Positions 25,797-34,838 of a stretch of 64,000 nucleotides of DNA are shown here, one piece after another. Location: contig CP129479.1 of the NCBI GenBank assembly GCA_030583865.1, forward strand, positions 446,744-510,743. Direction: 5' to 3'. Every line of letters starts with the position of its first letter. Position 1 is the first letter of the stretch. This DNA is from Thermodesulfobacteriota bacterium (lineage in GTDB: Bacteria > Desulfobacterota > GWC2-55-46). Under the pieces are notes generated by a model. The model did not search any database, was not told the DNA's origin, and saw only the letters and a program-made list of their open reading frames with translations. The position numbers and the translations under genes are program-made.

Positions 25797-27518
25797 TTGC
25801 CCGGAGGCAGCCCGATATCCTGGTCTATTAAAAAAAAGATAAGGGAGGCGCTCTCTATCGAGCGCGGGACCGTTTACAAGGAGCACGGCGGAAGGCTAAG
25901 GCTCGCCCTCGTCTACCCGAACACCTATGGCGTCGGCATGGCGAACCTGGGTTTTCAGTCGGTCTACATGCTCGCGAACGACATGGAGGACTGCGCGTGC
26001 GAGAGGGCCTTCCTGCCTGACAAGGACACCCTTCTTGAACACGAGAGGACCGGAACACCGCTCCTGTCCTACGAGTCGCAGACCCCCCTGGCGGATTTCG
26101 ACGTGATCGCCTTCGCGATCCCCTTTGAAGAGGACTACGCCAATGCCATAAGGATACTCGATCTCGCGGGCATAGGGGCCAGGGCAGCGGAAAGGGCCGG
26201 ACAGGGGCCGCTCATCGCCGCAGGCGGCGTGGGGGTCTCGCTCAACCCTGAGCCCCTGGCGGATTTCATGGATTTCTTTCTCATAGGCGAGGCCGAGGGC
26301 TCGTTAAGGCCGGTCCTTGAGGACATCAAGCGGGGTATTGAAACGGGCCGGGGCAGGGGTGAAACACTCGATGCCCTGGACTCTTTCAGCTGGGTATACG
26401 TGCCGTCTTTCTATGGGTTCACCTATGAGGGGGCGGCGATAAGGGAGATACGGCCCAGGCCGAACGCGAAACCCGTTGTAAGGGCGGCCAAGGCAATGGA
26501 TGTGAACGGGCTCCCGGTCCCGCGTAGCTTCGTCTACACGCCACATACCGAGTTCAATGAAACCTATTGCGTGGAGGTCGAGCGCGGCTGCGGAAAGGGG
26601 TGCCGGTTTTGCGCAGCCGGGTTCCTGTATCTCCCGCCGCGCATGCGCGGTAGCGAAGCAGTGGCCGAGGCGATGGACGAAGGCATGGCGCGGGCCGGAA
26701 AAGTGGGGCTCGTGGGCGCGGCAGTATCAGAGTATCCGGAGATAAAGGACCTCCTTAAGAAGGGCATTGGGAAGGAAACGACCGTCACGCTTTCATCCCT
26801 CAGGCTCGACGAGCTTGACGAGGGGTTCCTATCGCTTCTCAAGGAAGCGGGATACAGGACCATAACGCTTGCCCCGGAGGCCGGGACCGAGCGGATGAGG
26901 GACATAATAAACAAGGGCATCACGGACGCCGGGATAATGGAGGCGGTCCGGCTCATAAGCGAGGCTGGTCTAAGGAGGGTAAGGCTCTATTTCATGGTCG
27001 GCCTCCCCGGGGAGGCCGACGAGGACGTGCAGGGCATAATCGACCTTTCGATTAACATAAGGAAGGCGCTCAAGGGCGGGGAGGTCAATCTTAGCCTTAA
27101 CCCCTTTGTCCCCAAGCCCTGCACCCCTTTCCAGTGGCACCAGTTCGCCTCTCTCGAGGTCATCGAAAAGAGGATGAGCGCGGTCAAGAAGGCGTTGGGA
27201 AAGGCCGGAATAACCGTGAGGGAGCTCCCTGCCAAAGAGGCCTTTGTGCAGGCCTATCTTTCAAGGGCCGACAGGAGGGCCGGAACGATAATCGAGGCGG
27301 CCTCTCAAAAGGGCTGGAAGAGGGCGATAAAGGGGCAGGAGGAGTTTGTAAAGGAATCGGTATTCCACCCGAGGGGAAAGGACGAGATACTCCCCTGGGA
27401 CATGATAGACCACGGCATAAAAAAGGACTACCTCTGGAAGGAGTACCAGAAGGGCCTTGCCGGAAAGACGACGCCGCCGTGCATTGTGGGGAAGTGCACG
27501 AGGTGCGGGGTTTGCTGA
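25797..27518 (+). CDS. B12-binding-type radical SAM protein (TIGR03960-like), first of a tandem pair
   Basis: The product has 573 residues. The N-terminal ~220 residues resemble a cobalamin-binding-like Rossmann region (LALVYPNTYGVGMANLGFQS, GGVGVSLNPEPLADF). The radical SAM core carries CGKGCRFC at about 262-269, then LAPEAGTERMRDIINKGIT and MVGLPGE. The C-terminus ends with CIVGKCTRCGVC, a possible extra Fe-S site. It is clearly paralogous to the next gene (same order of motifs, both with PWD...IKK/KKF..KEY near the end) but lacks the DUF2344 domain. The start is a TTG; no ATG is available before the conserved region. Function of the family is not established. Confidence 0.85.
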   Translation: MPGGSPISWSIKKKIREALSIERGTVYKEHGGRLRLALVYPNTYGVGMANLGFQSVYMLANDMEDCACERAFLPDKDTLLEHERTGTPLLSYESQTPLADFDVIAFAIPFEEDYANAIRILDLAGIGARAAERAGQGPLIAAGGVGVSLNPEPLADFMDFFLIGEAEGSLRPVLEDIKRGIETGRGRGETLDALDSFSWVYVPSFYGFTYEGAAIREIRPRPNAKPVVRAAKAMDVNGLPVPRSFVYTPHTEFNETYCVEVERGCGKGCRFCAAGFLYLPPRMRGSEAVAEAMDEGMARAGKVGLVGAAVSEYPEIKDLLKKGIGKETTVTLSSLRLDELDEGFLSLLKEAGYRTITLAPEAGTERMRDIINKGITDAGIMEAVRLISEAGLRRVRLYFMVGLPGEADEDVQGIIDLSINIRKALKGGEVNLSLNPFVPKPCTPFQWHQFASLEVIEKRMSAVKKALGKAGITVRELPAKEAFVQAYLSRADRRAGTIIEAASQKGWKRAIKGQEEFVKESVFHPRGKDEILPWDMIDHGIKKDYLWKEYQKGLAGKTTPPCIVGKCTRCGVC

Positions 27519-27541
27519 ACCATCCAGCATAAGATCAAATT

Positions 27542-27622
27542 CTTCCCCCTTTGAAAAAGGGGGATAAGAGGGGGATTCAGATGTTTTTAATCACCCCTCG
27601 CCCCCCTTTAGAAAGGGGGAAG
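27542..27622. repeat. R3: G-tract palindromic repeat
   Basis: CTTCCCCCTTT begins and AAAGGGGGAAG ends an 81-bp palindromic element that contains two smaller G5/C5 hairpins and an AT-rich centre. This kind of CCCCCTTT...AAAGGGGG repeat is common in intergenic DNA of many bacteria. It separates the two radical SAM paralogues. Confidence 0.75.
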
Positions 27623-27635
27623 TTAACGGACAGCA

Positions 27636-30212
27636 ATGCCATCGATGATTCAAAAAAAGAAAACGCGCAGACCGATAATGACCATTGACATAAAAAAACT
27701 CCTTCCCCTCGTAAGGAAGCCTTCGAGGTACGTGGGCGGGGAGGTCAATTCGATAAGGAAAGACCTCTCAAGGGTAAAGCTCGCCTTTGGCCTGGGCTTC
27801 CCTGACGCCTACGAAATAGGCATGAGCCATCTGGGCATCCAGATACTCTATCAGATACTGAACGGCAGAGAGGATATCGCATGCGAGAGGGTATTCGCGC
27901 CCTGGTCCGACATGGAGAAGCTCCTCAGGGAAAGGGAACTACCGCTATCCACCCTCGAATCCGGCATACCGCTAAATGAGCTCGACATACTGGGCCTTTC
28001 TCTACAGTATGAGCTTTCCTATACGAACGTCCTCAATATCCTCGACCTGGGCCGCATCCCCTTTTTCGCTAAAGAGAGAAAGAAAGACGACCCCTTTGTC
28101 ATCGGCGGCGGGCCGGTCGCCTTCAACCCTGAGCCCGTGGCCGAGTTCTTTGACGCCTTCCTTTTGGGAGACGGCGAAGAGGCCGCATTGGAGATAGCCG
28201 ACGCCGTCGTCGAGTGGAAGGAGAAAGGCAGGGAAAGGGAAGAGGCTTTAAGGGCCCTTGCCCGCATACCGGGCGTCTACGTGCCCTCTTTCTTCGAGCC
28301 GGAATATAACGAGGACGGCACCGTGAAGAGGATAGTCCCGCTCATTGAGGGATACGAGAGGGTCGTAAAAAGGACCGTCCCGGACATTAACGCCCTGCCG
28401 CTTCCGACCAGGCCGGTCGTGCCCTTCATGGAGACGGTCCACGACAGGGTGAGCGTCGAGATAGCGCGCGGCTGCACAAGGGGCTGCAGGTTCTGCCAGG
28501 CCGGGATGATATACAGGCCGGTGAGGGAACGGGAGCCGGCGCTCATAAAGAGGATCATCGAAGAGACATTGAGTAATACCGGCTACGACGAAGTATCGCT
28601 TCTTTCCTTGAGTACCGGCGACTATACGGACATAGAAGCGCTCCTCTCAGGGCTGATGAGGAGGTTTTCCGAGGAGAAGGTGGCGGTATCGCTGCCTTCC
28701 CTGAGGGTCGGCACCTTGAATTCAGCGCTGGCCTCCGAAATAAGGAAGGTGAGGAAGACAGGCTTTACCCTCGCGCCCGAGGCGGGGAGCGAAAGGTTAA
28801 GGCGGCTCATAAACAAGGGCATAACCGAGGAGGACCTCCATGCGGCGGCCCGCGACATATTCACGCTCGGCTGGAGCTCGGTAAAGCTCTATTTCATGAT
28901 AGGGCTACCCACTGAGACGGAAGAGGACATGCTCCATATAGTCCGGCTTGCCGGGTGCGTTAAGAACATCGGCAAGGAGGCCTCGGGCAGGTGGCCGCAG
29001 ATAAACGTGAGCGCGTCTTCCTTTATCCCCAAGCCCCATACCCCGTTCCAGTGGGAGCCTCAGATTATGATGGAGGAGGGGATTGAGAAGCAGGCGGTCC
29101 TCCGGCGGGAGCTTACGAAACTGAAGCTCGGCTTCAAATGGCACGACGCGGACATGAGCCTCATGGAGGGCGTATTCTCCAGGGGCGACCGGAGGCTCTC
29201 GAAGGCGGTTCTCATTGCGTTCAGGAAAGGGTGCAGGTTCGACGGCTGGAGCGAGTTCTTCGACTTTGCGAAATGGAAGGAGGGGCTTTCCGAGGCAGGC
29301 CTGGACCCTCATTTCTATACGCTACGGAAGAGGCGCTTTGACGAGGTCTTCCCCTGGGACCACCTTGAAACAGGCGCGACAAAGAAGTTCCTCATAAAGG
29401 AGTACGAGAAGGCGCTTGAGCTTGCGGGGACCCCGGACTGCAAGGCAGGCAAGTGCTCGGACTGCGGCCTCTGCGATTGGAAGGCCATAAGGCCCAGGTC
29501 CGCCTCCGGCGGGGCGGATCATGGCGCGGATGAGGCGAAAAGGCCCGTTCCGCCGGACGAGGTCTTCAGGACGAGGCTCAGGTATTCGAAAACCGGCGAG
29601 GCAAGGCTTTTGAGCCACCTTGAGCTCATGGCCGCTGTCATCAGGGGCATAAGGCGGGCCGGCCTCCCCATAAGGTACTCGCAGGGTTTCCACCCCATGC
29701 CCAGGCTCTCGTTCGGGCAGCCTTTGCCGGTGGGTATCGAGTCAGTGGACGAGTACATGGATATGGAGCTGTCCGGAAAAACGGAACCGGCCGGGCTGGT
29801 GGAGAAGCTCAACCGGGAAATGCCCGAGGGGATAAGGTTCCTCTCCGCTTCCTTCTTGCCCTTGAAACTTCCGCTCCCCTCTGGTATCATGACTGAGTAT
29901 ATTATCACATTGATGAAGGACGGCCCTCTGGGCTTGGATATAGATTCTGAACGAATTGATGGGCTTTTAAGGGATTTTTTAAGCAGGGACTCCATTCCGG
30001 TAAGTATCGAAAAGGAAGGCAGGACAAAGGACGTAGACTTGAGGCCGCTCGTCGGCGGGCTTTCCCGCACCGACGGCCTGACGCTCAGGCTTATGCTCAA
30101 AAAAGCCACGGGCGCGTCTGTCCGGCCTCACGACGTGCTCGCGTGCCTTCTCGGCCTGCCAAGGGAATCCGCCTCCTTAATCCCCATCCTGAAGACCAGG
30201 TCCGTCCAGTAA
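27636..30212 (+). CDS. B12-binding-type radical SAM protein fused to DUF2344 (TIGR03960-TIGR03936 type)
   Basis: The product has 858 residues. Residues about 15-230 form the B12-binding-like region (GFPDAYEIGMSHLGIQILY, GGGPVAFNPEPVAEFF). The radical SAM core has CTRGCRFC at about 279-286, then LAPEAGSERLRRLINKGIT and MIGLPTE. At about 600-615 lies CKAGKCSDCGLC. From about 645 the DUF2344 domain begins (FRTRLRYSKTGEARLLSHLE, YSQGFHPMPRLSFGQPLPVG). This two-part protein often sits beside ribonuclease G, as here, but its reaction is unknown; an RNA-linked role is inference. ATGs at 27636, 27645 and 27678 are all possible starts, none with a good ribosome site. Confidence 0.88.
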   Translation: MPSMIQKKKTRRPIMTIDIKKLLPLVRKPSRYVGGEVNSIRKDLSRVKLAFGLGFPDAYEIGMSHLGIQILYQILNGREDIACERVFAPWSDMEKLLRERELPLSTLESGIPLNELDILGLSLQYELSYTNVLNILDLGRIPFFAKERKKDDPFVIGGGPVAFNPEPVAEFFDAFLLGDGEEAALEIADAVVEWKEKGREREEALRALARIPGVYVPSFFEPEYNEDGTVKRIVPLIEGYERVVKRTVPDINALPLPTRPVVPFMETVHDRVSVEIARGCTRGCRFCQAGMIYRPVREREPALIKRIIEETLSNTGYDEVSLLSLSTGDYTDIEALLSGLMRRFSEEKVAVSLPSLRVGTLNSALASEIRKVRKTGFTLAPEAGSERLRRLINKGITEEDLHAAARDIFTLGWSSVKLYFMIGLPTETEEDMLHIVRLAGCVKNIGKEASGRWPQINVSASSFIPKPHTPFQWEPQIMMEEGIEKQAVLRRELTKLKLGFKWHDADMSLMEGVFSRGDRRLSKAVLIAFRKGCRFDGWSEFFDFAKWKEGLSEAGLDPHFYTLRKRRFDEVFPWDHLETGATKKFLIKEYEKALELAGTPDCKAGKCSDCGLCDWKAIRPRSASGGADHGADEAKRPVPPDEVFRTRLRYSKTGEARLLSHLELMAAVIRGIRRAGLPIRYSQGFHPMPRLSFGQPLPVGIESVDEYMDMELSGKTEPAGLVEKLNREMPEGIRFLSASFLPLKLPLPSGIMTEYIITLMKDGPLGLDIDSERIDGLLRDFLSRDSIPVSIEKEGRTKDVDLRPLVGGLSRTDGLTLRLMLKKATGASVRPHDVLACLLGLPRESASLIPILKTRSVQ

Positions 30213-30251
30213 AGGCGCTCTTTACCGCTACCGAGAGCGTCCACCGCGGGT

Positions 30252-31724
30252 ATGAAAAACACAAAAACAGAACTTGTTATAAGCTCTAACCCCTTTGAGA
30301 CCAGGGTGGCGCTTATCGAGCAGGGCAGGCTCTCCGAATTCTACGTGGAGCGCGCCAAGGACAGGGGCATAACCGGCAATATCTACAAGGGCCGTATAGT
30401 CAGGGTCCTTCCGGGCATGCAGTCCGCCTTCGTCGAGATAGGCATCCAGAGGACCTCGTTCCTTCACGTCTCCGACATAAAGGAGCCGCCCGAGGGCTTT
30501 GAGGAGGACGAGGAGGAGCACAAGCGGCACGCGAACGTCCGCATCCAGGACATCGTGAAGGAGGGCCAGGAGATAATGGTGCAGGCCGCGAAGGAGCCCA
30601 TCGGCACCAAGGGCGCCCGCGTGACTTCCTATGCATCTCTCCCGGGCCGCTACCTTGTCCTCATGCCCACCTACGACAAGATCGCAATATCGAGGAGGAT
30701 ATCGAGCGAAAAGGAGAGAAGGAGGCTCCGCGAGATAGTCTCTTCCATGCGCCAGCCCGGGTACGGCTTCATCATACGGACCGTCTGCGAGGGCATGAGG
30801 AAGGAAGACATCCAGGCGGACATGGAGTTCCTCATAAAGCTCTGGAAGGCCATCCTCAAAAAGAAGGAAGAGGTGCGGACGCCGGGGCTCGTCTGGGCCG
30901 AGCTGGACCTTACGCTAAGGACTATAAGGGACCTCTTCTCCGAGGACATAGAAAGGCTCGTAATCGACTCCAGGGACGAGTACGAGCGGGCGAAGAAATT
31001 CCTCGATGAGTTCATGCCGCACCTTGCCGGAAGGCTTGAGCTCTACGAGGGCAAGGAAGACGTATTCGACGCGCACGGCGTGGAAATAGAGCTCACCGAC
31101 GCGCTCGAAAGGAAGGTATGGCTCCGCTCCGGCGGGCATATAGTGATAGACCAGATGGAGGCCTTGACGGCCGTCGACGTAAATACCGGGAAATACGTGG
31201 GCAAGAGGAGCTCCGAGGACACGATAGTAAAGACGAACCTCGAGGCGGTAAATGAAATTGTCTACCAGCTCCGCCTCCGGAATATCGGCGGCATCATCGT
31301 AATAGACTTCATAGACATGGCAAGGCAGTCCGACAGGGAGAAGGTCTATAACACCCTCAAGGAGGCGTTGAAGGCAGACAAGGCCCGCACCAACATATTG
31401 AAGATCTCGGAGCTCGGCATAGTCGAGATGACGAGGAAACGGGTGAGGGAGAGCCTCTCGCAGTCGCTCTGCGAGCCCTGTCCCTATTGCGACGGGAACG
31501 CCCAGATAAAGGCCAAGGACACCATAATAATGGACATATACAGGGAGCTTGCGAGGGAGCTTCCCTTGAGGAAGAAAAAGGCGACCATCTACGTGAGCCC
31601 GTCGATCTCCGAGCGCATAAAGGAAGACCCCGCGCCCATACAGGATATAGAGCGCAAATTCGGGAAAAAGGTCTTTATTAAGCCGGTAGAGAGGTTCCAT
31701 CAGGAAAGATACGAGATCATCTGA
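30252..31724 (+). CDS. rng: Ribonuclease G (RNase E/G family)
   Basis: The product has 490 residues. An N-terminal S1 domain (about 36-125: GNIYKGRIVRVLPGMQSAFV) leads into the RNase E/G catalytic domain with the metal-binding aspartates D309 (TAVDVNTGK) and D352 (IVIDFIDM). The zinc-link CEPCPYC uses Cys410 and Cys413. The length fits RNase G, without the long RNase E tail, and the role is 16S rRNA maturation and mRNA decay. It follows the DUF2344 fusion gene by 39 bp, a conserved pairing. The L21/L27 genes that often follow are absent; repeats start immediately after its stop. Confidence 0.96.
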   Translation: MKNTKTELVISSNPFETRVALIEQGRLSEFYVERAKDRGITGNIYKGRIVRVLPGMQSAFVEIGIQRTSFLHVSDIKEPPEGFEEDEEEHKRHANVRIQDIVKEGQEIMVQAAKEPIGTKGARVTSYASLPGRYLVLMPTYDKIAISRRISSEKERRRLREIVSSMRQPGYGFIIRTVCEGMRKEDIQADMEFLIKLWKAILKKKEEVRTPGLVWAELDLTLRTIRDLFSEDIERLVIDSRDEYERAKKFLDEFMPHLAGRLELYEGKEDVFDAHGVEIELTDALERKVWLRSGGHIVIDQMEALTAVDVNTGKYVGKRSSEDTIVKTNLEAVNEIVYQLRLRNIGGIIVIDFIDMARQSDREKVYNTLKEALKADKARTNILKISELGIVEMTRKRVRESLSQSLCEPCPYCDGNAQIKAKDTIIMDIYRELARELPLRKKKATIYVSPSISERIKEDPAPIQDIERKFGKKVFIKPVERFHQERYEII

Positions 31725-31725
31725 A

Positions 31726-31858
31726 GGCAACCGTAAAAATTGATCTTTTTCCCGGACTCTTTGTCAGGCCGCGAATAAAAATGCTCACATATCATCATAT
31801 TTGCTCCGCTTTTTATTCCCGGCCTTCCTTGATTGAGGGAAAAATCTCAAATTTTTAG
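31726..31858 (+). repeat. R1 element, copy 4
   Basis: A near-complete copy beginning one base after the rng stop with GGCAACCGTAAAAATTGATC. The inner palindrome is present. The right end stops at AATTTTTAG and joins directly to the R2 element, so the last ~8 bp (AGGTTGCC) are lost. Confidence 0.85.
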
Positions 31859-31991
31859 CAGGCTGCTGAAAAAATCGTTCTCCGTCGTTGTCTTAGTCGC
31901 TTGGCACCCCGGCGTACACGAAAAGTACGCCTCATTCCTTGCTCCCCTGTTCCTAATGGGGCCTCGCAGCTGGAGCTTTTTGAGCAGCCTG
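31859..31991 (+). repeat. R2 dispersed palindromic element, copy 1
   Basis: Starts CAGGCTGCTGAAAAA and ends CTTTTTGAGCAGCCTG. An inner hairpin GGCGTAC/GTACGCC surrounds ACGAAAA. It is sandwiched between R1 copies 4 and 5. Confidence 0.85.
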
Positions 31992-32026
31992 AATTAAAAA
32001 CGGAGGGTTTCAGCAAGCTGCTCATA

Positions 32027-32151
32027 TTGATCTTTTCACCGGAGTCGGTGTAAAGCCGTGAAGAATGCTCACATATTATCATATATGCTCCGCTTTTTAT
32101 TCCCGCCTTCCTCGTTTGCCGGAAAAAATCTCCAATTTTCAGGGGTTGCAT
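32027..32151 (+). repeat. R1 element, copy 5 (left end replaced)
   Basis: Runs from ATTGATCTTTTCACCGGAGT through the inner palindrome to AATTTTCAGGGGTTGC. The usual GGCAACCTCTAAAA left end is replaced by CAGCAAGCTGCTCAT, which resembles an R2 end, suggesting a recombined junction. Confidence 0.8.
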
Positions 32152-32200
32152 GAACATCCCAGAAGCCCGTGTTTTGAAAGGGCTTTTCAGCTCAAAACCC

Positions 32201-32229
32201 TTGACAAAAGAAACCCGGCCCGTTACCAT
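32201..32229 (+). promoter_or_regulatory. Sigma-70-type promoter of the cytochrome genes
   Basis: A perfect TTGACA (32201-32206) lies 17 bases before TACCAT (32224-32229; four of six matches). The start codon of the diheme cytochrome follows at 32260. Confidence 0.7.
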
Positions 32230-32259
32230 GAATCTGCACATCATTATCCGGGAGTGTAA

Positions 32260-32925
32260 ATGCTTAGAGCCGTTTATCTAGCCGCCATTCCGGCCCTGGC
32301 CGCGGCGCTCTTCATATCGACCGGCGCCCATGCCGGGGTTGCTGAGGGTAAAAAGGCGTTCGAGGCCAGAAAGTGCGCCTCGTGCCACCAGGCCGCCGGC
32401 CCGGCGGCTGAAAAGACCATAAAGGACCAGCTCTCAAAAAAAGGCCCTGAGCTATGGTATTCCGGCAGCAAGTTCAAGGCCGGGTTCCTCGAGAAATGGC
32501 TCGCTGACCCGAGGCCCATAAGGCCCCTGGCCTATAACTCCGTGACCGAGAGGAACCCGGGCGGCCACCCGAGGCTTGCCGGGCAGGAGGCGGCGGACGT
32601 CGCGGCCTATCTGATGACCCTCAAGTCAGCCGACGTGAAGCCGCTCGGCATACAGGCGGCGGACAACCCCAAGGGCAGGATCGCATTTGTAAGAAAGCAT
32701 TCATGCTACGGCTGCCACCAGGTGAGGACGAGGGGCAGTCTTGTCGGGGGCTTCTCCGGCCCTTCGCTCGCCGAGGCCTCCGAGAGGCTCAATCCCGACT
32801 GGGTGTACGCGTATCTCTCAAAGCCCTCGGTATTCAAGCCGGTAAAGATGATGCCGGTCTACGCCGGGGTAATCAACGACGCGGAGATAAAGGGGCTTGC
32901 AGCGTATGTGGGGAGCCTGAGATGA
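32260..32925 (+). CDS. Periplasmic diheme cytochrome c
   Basis: The product has 221 residues. A signal peptide spans about 1-25 (hydrophobic core then AHA). Two haem c attachment sites are visible: C39-ASC42-H43 and C149-YGC152-H153, each in a cytochrome c-like domain, with candidate axial methionines in MTL and KMMPVY. It is exported and presumably carries electrons in the periplasm. It has a strong promoter, and its stop overlaps the start of a second cytochrome gene (ATGA), so the two form an operon. The partner reductase or oxidase is not evident here; a haem-copper oxidase-like gene is 29 kb away. Confidence 0.92.
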   Translation: MLRAVYLAAIPALAAALFISTGAHAGVAEGKKAFEARKCASCHQAAGPAAEKTIKDQLSKKGPELWYSGSKFKAGFLEKWLADPRPIRPLAYNSVTERNPGGHPRLAGQEAADVAAYLMTLKSADVKPLGIQAADNPKGRIAFVRKHSCYGCHQVRTRGSLVGGFSGPSLAEASERLNPDWVYAYLSKPSVFKPVKMMPVYAGVINDAEIKGLAAYVGSLR

Positions 32926-33293
32926 TGGCCATGACGAAGGGGCTCCTGATAACGGCTTTTGCACTCATTGCGCTCGGAGCGGCGTATGAACCCGCTTATG
33001 CAGCTACCGCGGAGGAGAACTACAGGTTCCACTGCGCGCAGTGCCACGGCCTCGAGGGAAAGGGGAACGGCATAAACGCGACGAGGGAGATGCCCGTAAG
33101 CCCGAGAGACCACACGAGCGCGCTCGAGATGGGAAAGCTTACGGACGCGGACATAATAAACGCCATAACGGACGGCGGGCAGGCGACAAGCAAGTCGAGC
33201 CTCATGCCGCCGTACGGAAAGACGCTTTCAAAAAACGAGATACTCGAATTGAAGGACTATTTGAGGAAGCTCTGCAACTGCAAGGCAAGGTAA
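32922..33293 (+). CDS. Periplasmic monoheme cytochrome c
   Basis: The product has 123 residues. The signal peptide ends near AYA-A (about 27-28). The haem site is C38-AQC41-H42 in FHCAQCHGLEGKGNG, and SSLMPPYG provides a likely axial Met, the pattern of small cytochrome c6/c5-type carriers. The ATG overlaps the upstream stop; a second ATG three bases on is equally possible. A longer open frame begins earlier in the upstream gene but is not real. It probably works with the diheme cytochrome. Confidence 0.92.
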   Translation: MMAMTKGLLITAFALIALGAAYEPAYAATAEENYRFHCAQCHGLEGKGNGINATREMPVSPRDHTSALEMGKLTDADIINAITDGGQATSKSSLMPPYGKTLSKNEILELKDYLRKLCNCKAR

Positions 33294-33310
33294 ACCCTTC
33301 AAGCAAGCTT

Positions 33311-33329
33311 AGGCGGCCCAAAGCCGCCT
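33311..33329. terminator. Stem-loop after the cytochrome pair
   Basis: AGGCGGC pairs with GCCGCCT around CCAAA, followed by TGG rather than a T-run. It is a possible weak terminator or attenuator before the DUF2065 gene. Confidence 0.4.
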
Positions 33330-33348
33330 TGGACAAAAGAGACTGGAA

Positions 33349-33558
33349 ATGGCTTCAGAAAAGTTCGGCTTCCTCCTCATGGTCCTCGGGGCGGTCCTCG
33401 TAATAGAGGGCATCCCGTATTTCGGTTTCCCAAAGGCCGTAAAGGAATGGGCAGGGTTCCTTCACAGGCTCCCGGAGAAGAGGATGAGGCTCTTCGGCTT
33501 CACCATAATGGCGGTCGGCATCACCCTTCTTTTCGCCATCAGGGACATCTGGCGTTGA
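33349..33558 (+). CDS. DUF2065 family small membrane protein
   Basis: The product has 69 residues and two predicted membrane spans (about 6-26 and 46-64). LVIEGIPYFGFPKAVKEW and FGFTIMAVGITLLFAIRD match the DUF2065 (YjeT-like) pattern. These inner-membrane proteins are of unknown function and are often near hflC or other membrane-protein genes. Here it sits between the cytochromes and a SpoIID-domain protein. Confidence 0.85.
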   Translation: MASEKFGFLLMVLGAVLVIEGIPYFGFPKAVKEWAGFLHRLPEKRMRLFGFTIMAVGITLLFAIRDIWR

Positions 33559-33661
33559 GGCGCGGATCTGCGCGGGTGACAATGGGCGCTTCTCCAGTAC
33601 GGCAGCATAAAAGCATCCCAAGGCCGGACCTTCAGCCCTGGCCCGGTATAGAATCCATTAA

Positions 33662-34783
33662 ATGACTGATTTCCTCAAGACAAGCCCACTCAGGCTCATA
33701 TGTGTCCTTGCGTTCTTTATCGGGGGCTGCCTCCATGCCGCGCCAGGGCAGGCGGTCGGCGACGAGAAGGTAAGGGTGCTGATATTGAAATCCGGCGGCC
33801 AGGTCGAGCTCAAGGGCACCGACAGGGGCGACCTCGTCATGCGCCCCGGCACGAACGGCACGATACTCTTGAACGGCTCGCGGGCGGCGCTCCCACTGAG
33901 GCTCTCCCCCAAAGGCAGGTTCATCTCGGTAAACGGGAAGCCCTACAGGGGTGTTATCGAGATAGCGGCCAGCGAGGGGCAGGCGCTTGTAATAAACGTA
34001 ATAGGGCTCGAAGCCTATGTGGCCGGGATAATCAATAACGAGATATCTTCCAAGTGGCCGGAAGAGGTGCTTAAAACCCAGGCGGTCATTGCCAGGACCT
34101 ATGCCGTATACAACATGAGGAGGAGGTCGAGCCTCCCCTACCACCTCGAGAGCTCGGTCATGGGGCAGGTCTACGGCGGCGCATCCAGCGAGGACAGCGC
34201 CTCTATACGCGCGGTCATGGATACCAGGGGCGAGATTCTCGTCTTCGACGGCGAGCCGGCCCTTACCGTATACCATTCCAACGCCGGAGGCATGACGGAA
34301 TCGGCAAGCGAGGTCTGGCTCAAGGGCTATCCGTATCTCGTCCCCGTCGAAAGCCCGTTCGACGGGGCGGCCCCGAGATACCTCTGGGAGTTCGCGGTCC
34401 CTGCCGAGTCGCTCGGCGAGGCGCTGTCCAGGGCAGGCCATCAGATAGGCACGCCCGAAGAGCTCAGGATTATCGAGACCACCTCTGCCGCGAGGATACG
34501 GACGCTGAGCGTCCGCGACCGCGAAGGCAGGGACGCCTGGCTTTCGGGGGAGGAGCTAAGGAAGGCCCTGGGCTATTCGAGCCTCAGGTCCGCGATTTTC
34601 GAGGTGGCAAAGGAAGGCGAGGTCTTCATATTCAGGGGGAGGGGGTCTGGCCACGGTGTAGGCCTTTCACAATGGGGGGCAAAGGGCATGGCCGAGAACG
34701 GGTATGCCTACAGGGACATACTCAGGCACTTCTATCCCGGCACCGAGCTCAAGCGGGGCCTCTCCTTTCGTAACCAGCCGTAA
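33662..34783 (+). CDS. SpoIID/LytB domain protein
   Basis: The product has 373 residues with an N-terminal signal or lipoprotein-like peptide (LRLICVLAFFIGGCLHAAPG, with a possible lipobox Cys at 23). The SpoIID domain spans about 105-365: YVAGIINNEISSKWPEEVLKTQAV, ARTYAVY, YHSNAGGMTESASEVW and the C-terminal GRGSGHGVGLSQWGAKGMA. In spore formers SpoIID is a lytic transglycosylase or amidase enhancer acting on peptidoglycan; in Gram-negative bacteria related proteins act in the periplasm on the cell wall. No sporulation genes are seen here, so a general peptidoglycan role is inferred. Confidence 0.9.
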   Translation: MTDFLKTSPLRLICVLAFFIGGCLHAAPGQAVGDEKVRVLILKSGGQVELKGTDRGDLVMRPGTNGTILLNGSRAALPLRLSPKGRFISVNGKPYRGVIEIAASEGQALVINVIGLEAYVAGIINNEISSKWPEEVLKTQAVIARTYAVYNMRRRSSLPYHLESSVMGQVYGGASSEDSASIRAVMDTRGEILVFDGEPALTVYHSNAGGMTESASEVWLKGYPYLVPVESPFDGAAPRYLWEFAVPAESLGEALSRAGHQIGTPEELRIIETTSAARIRTLSVRDREGRDAWLSGEELRKALGYSSLRSAIFEVAKEGEVFIFRGRGSGHGVGLSQWGAKGMAENGYAYRDILRHFYPGTELKRGLSFRNQP

Positions 34784-34838
34784 AATAAGGGTTTTATTCT
34801 ACTTTCCTTTTGTTTAGAATATAAGGGACCGTTTTTGC

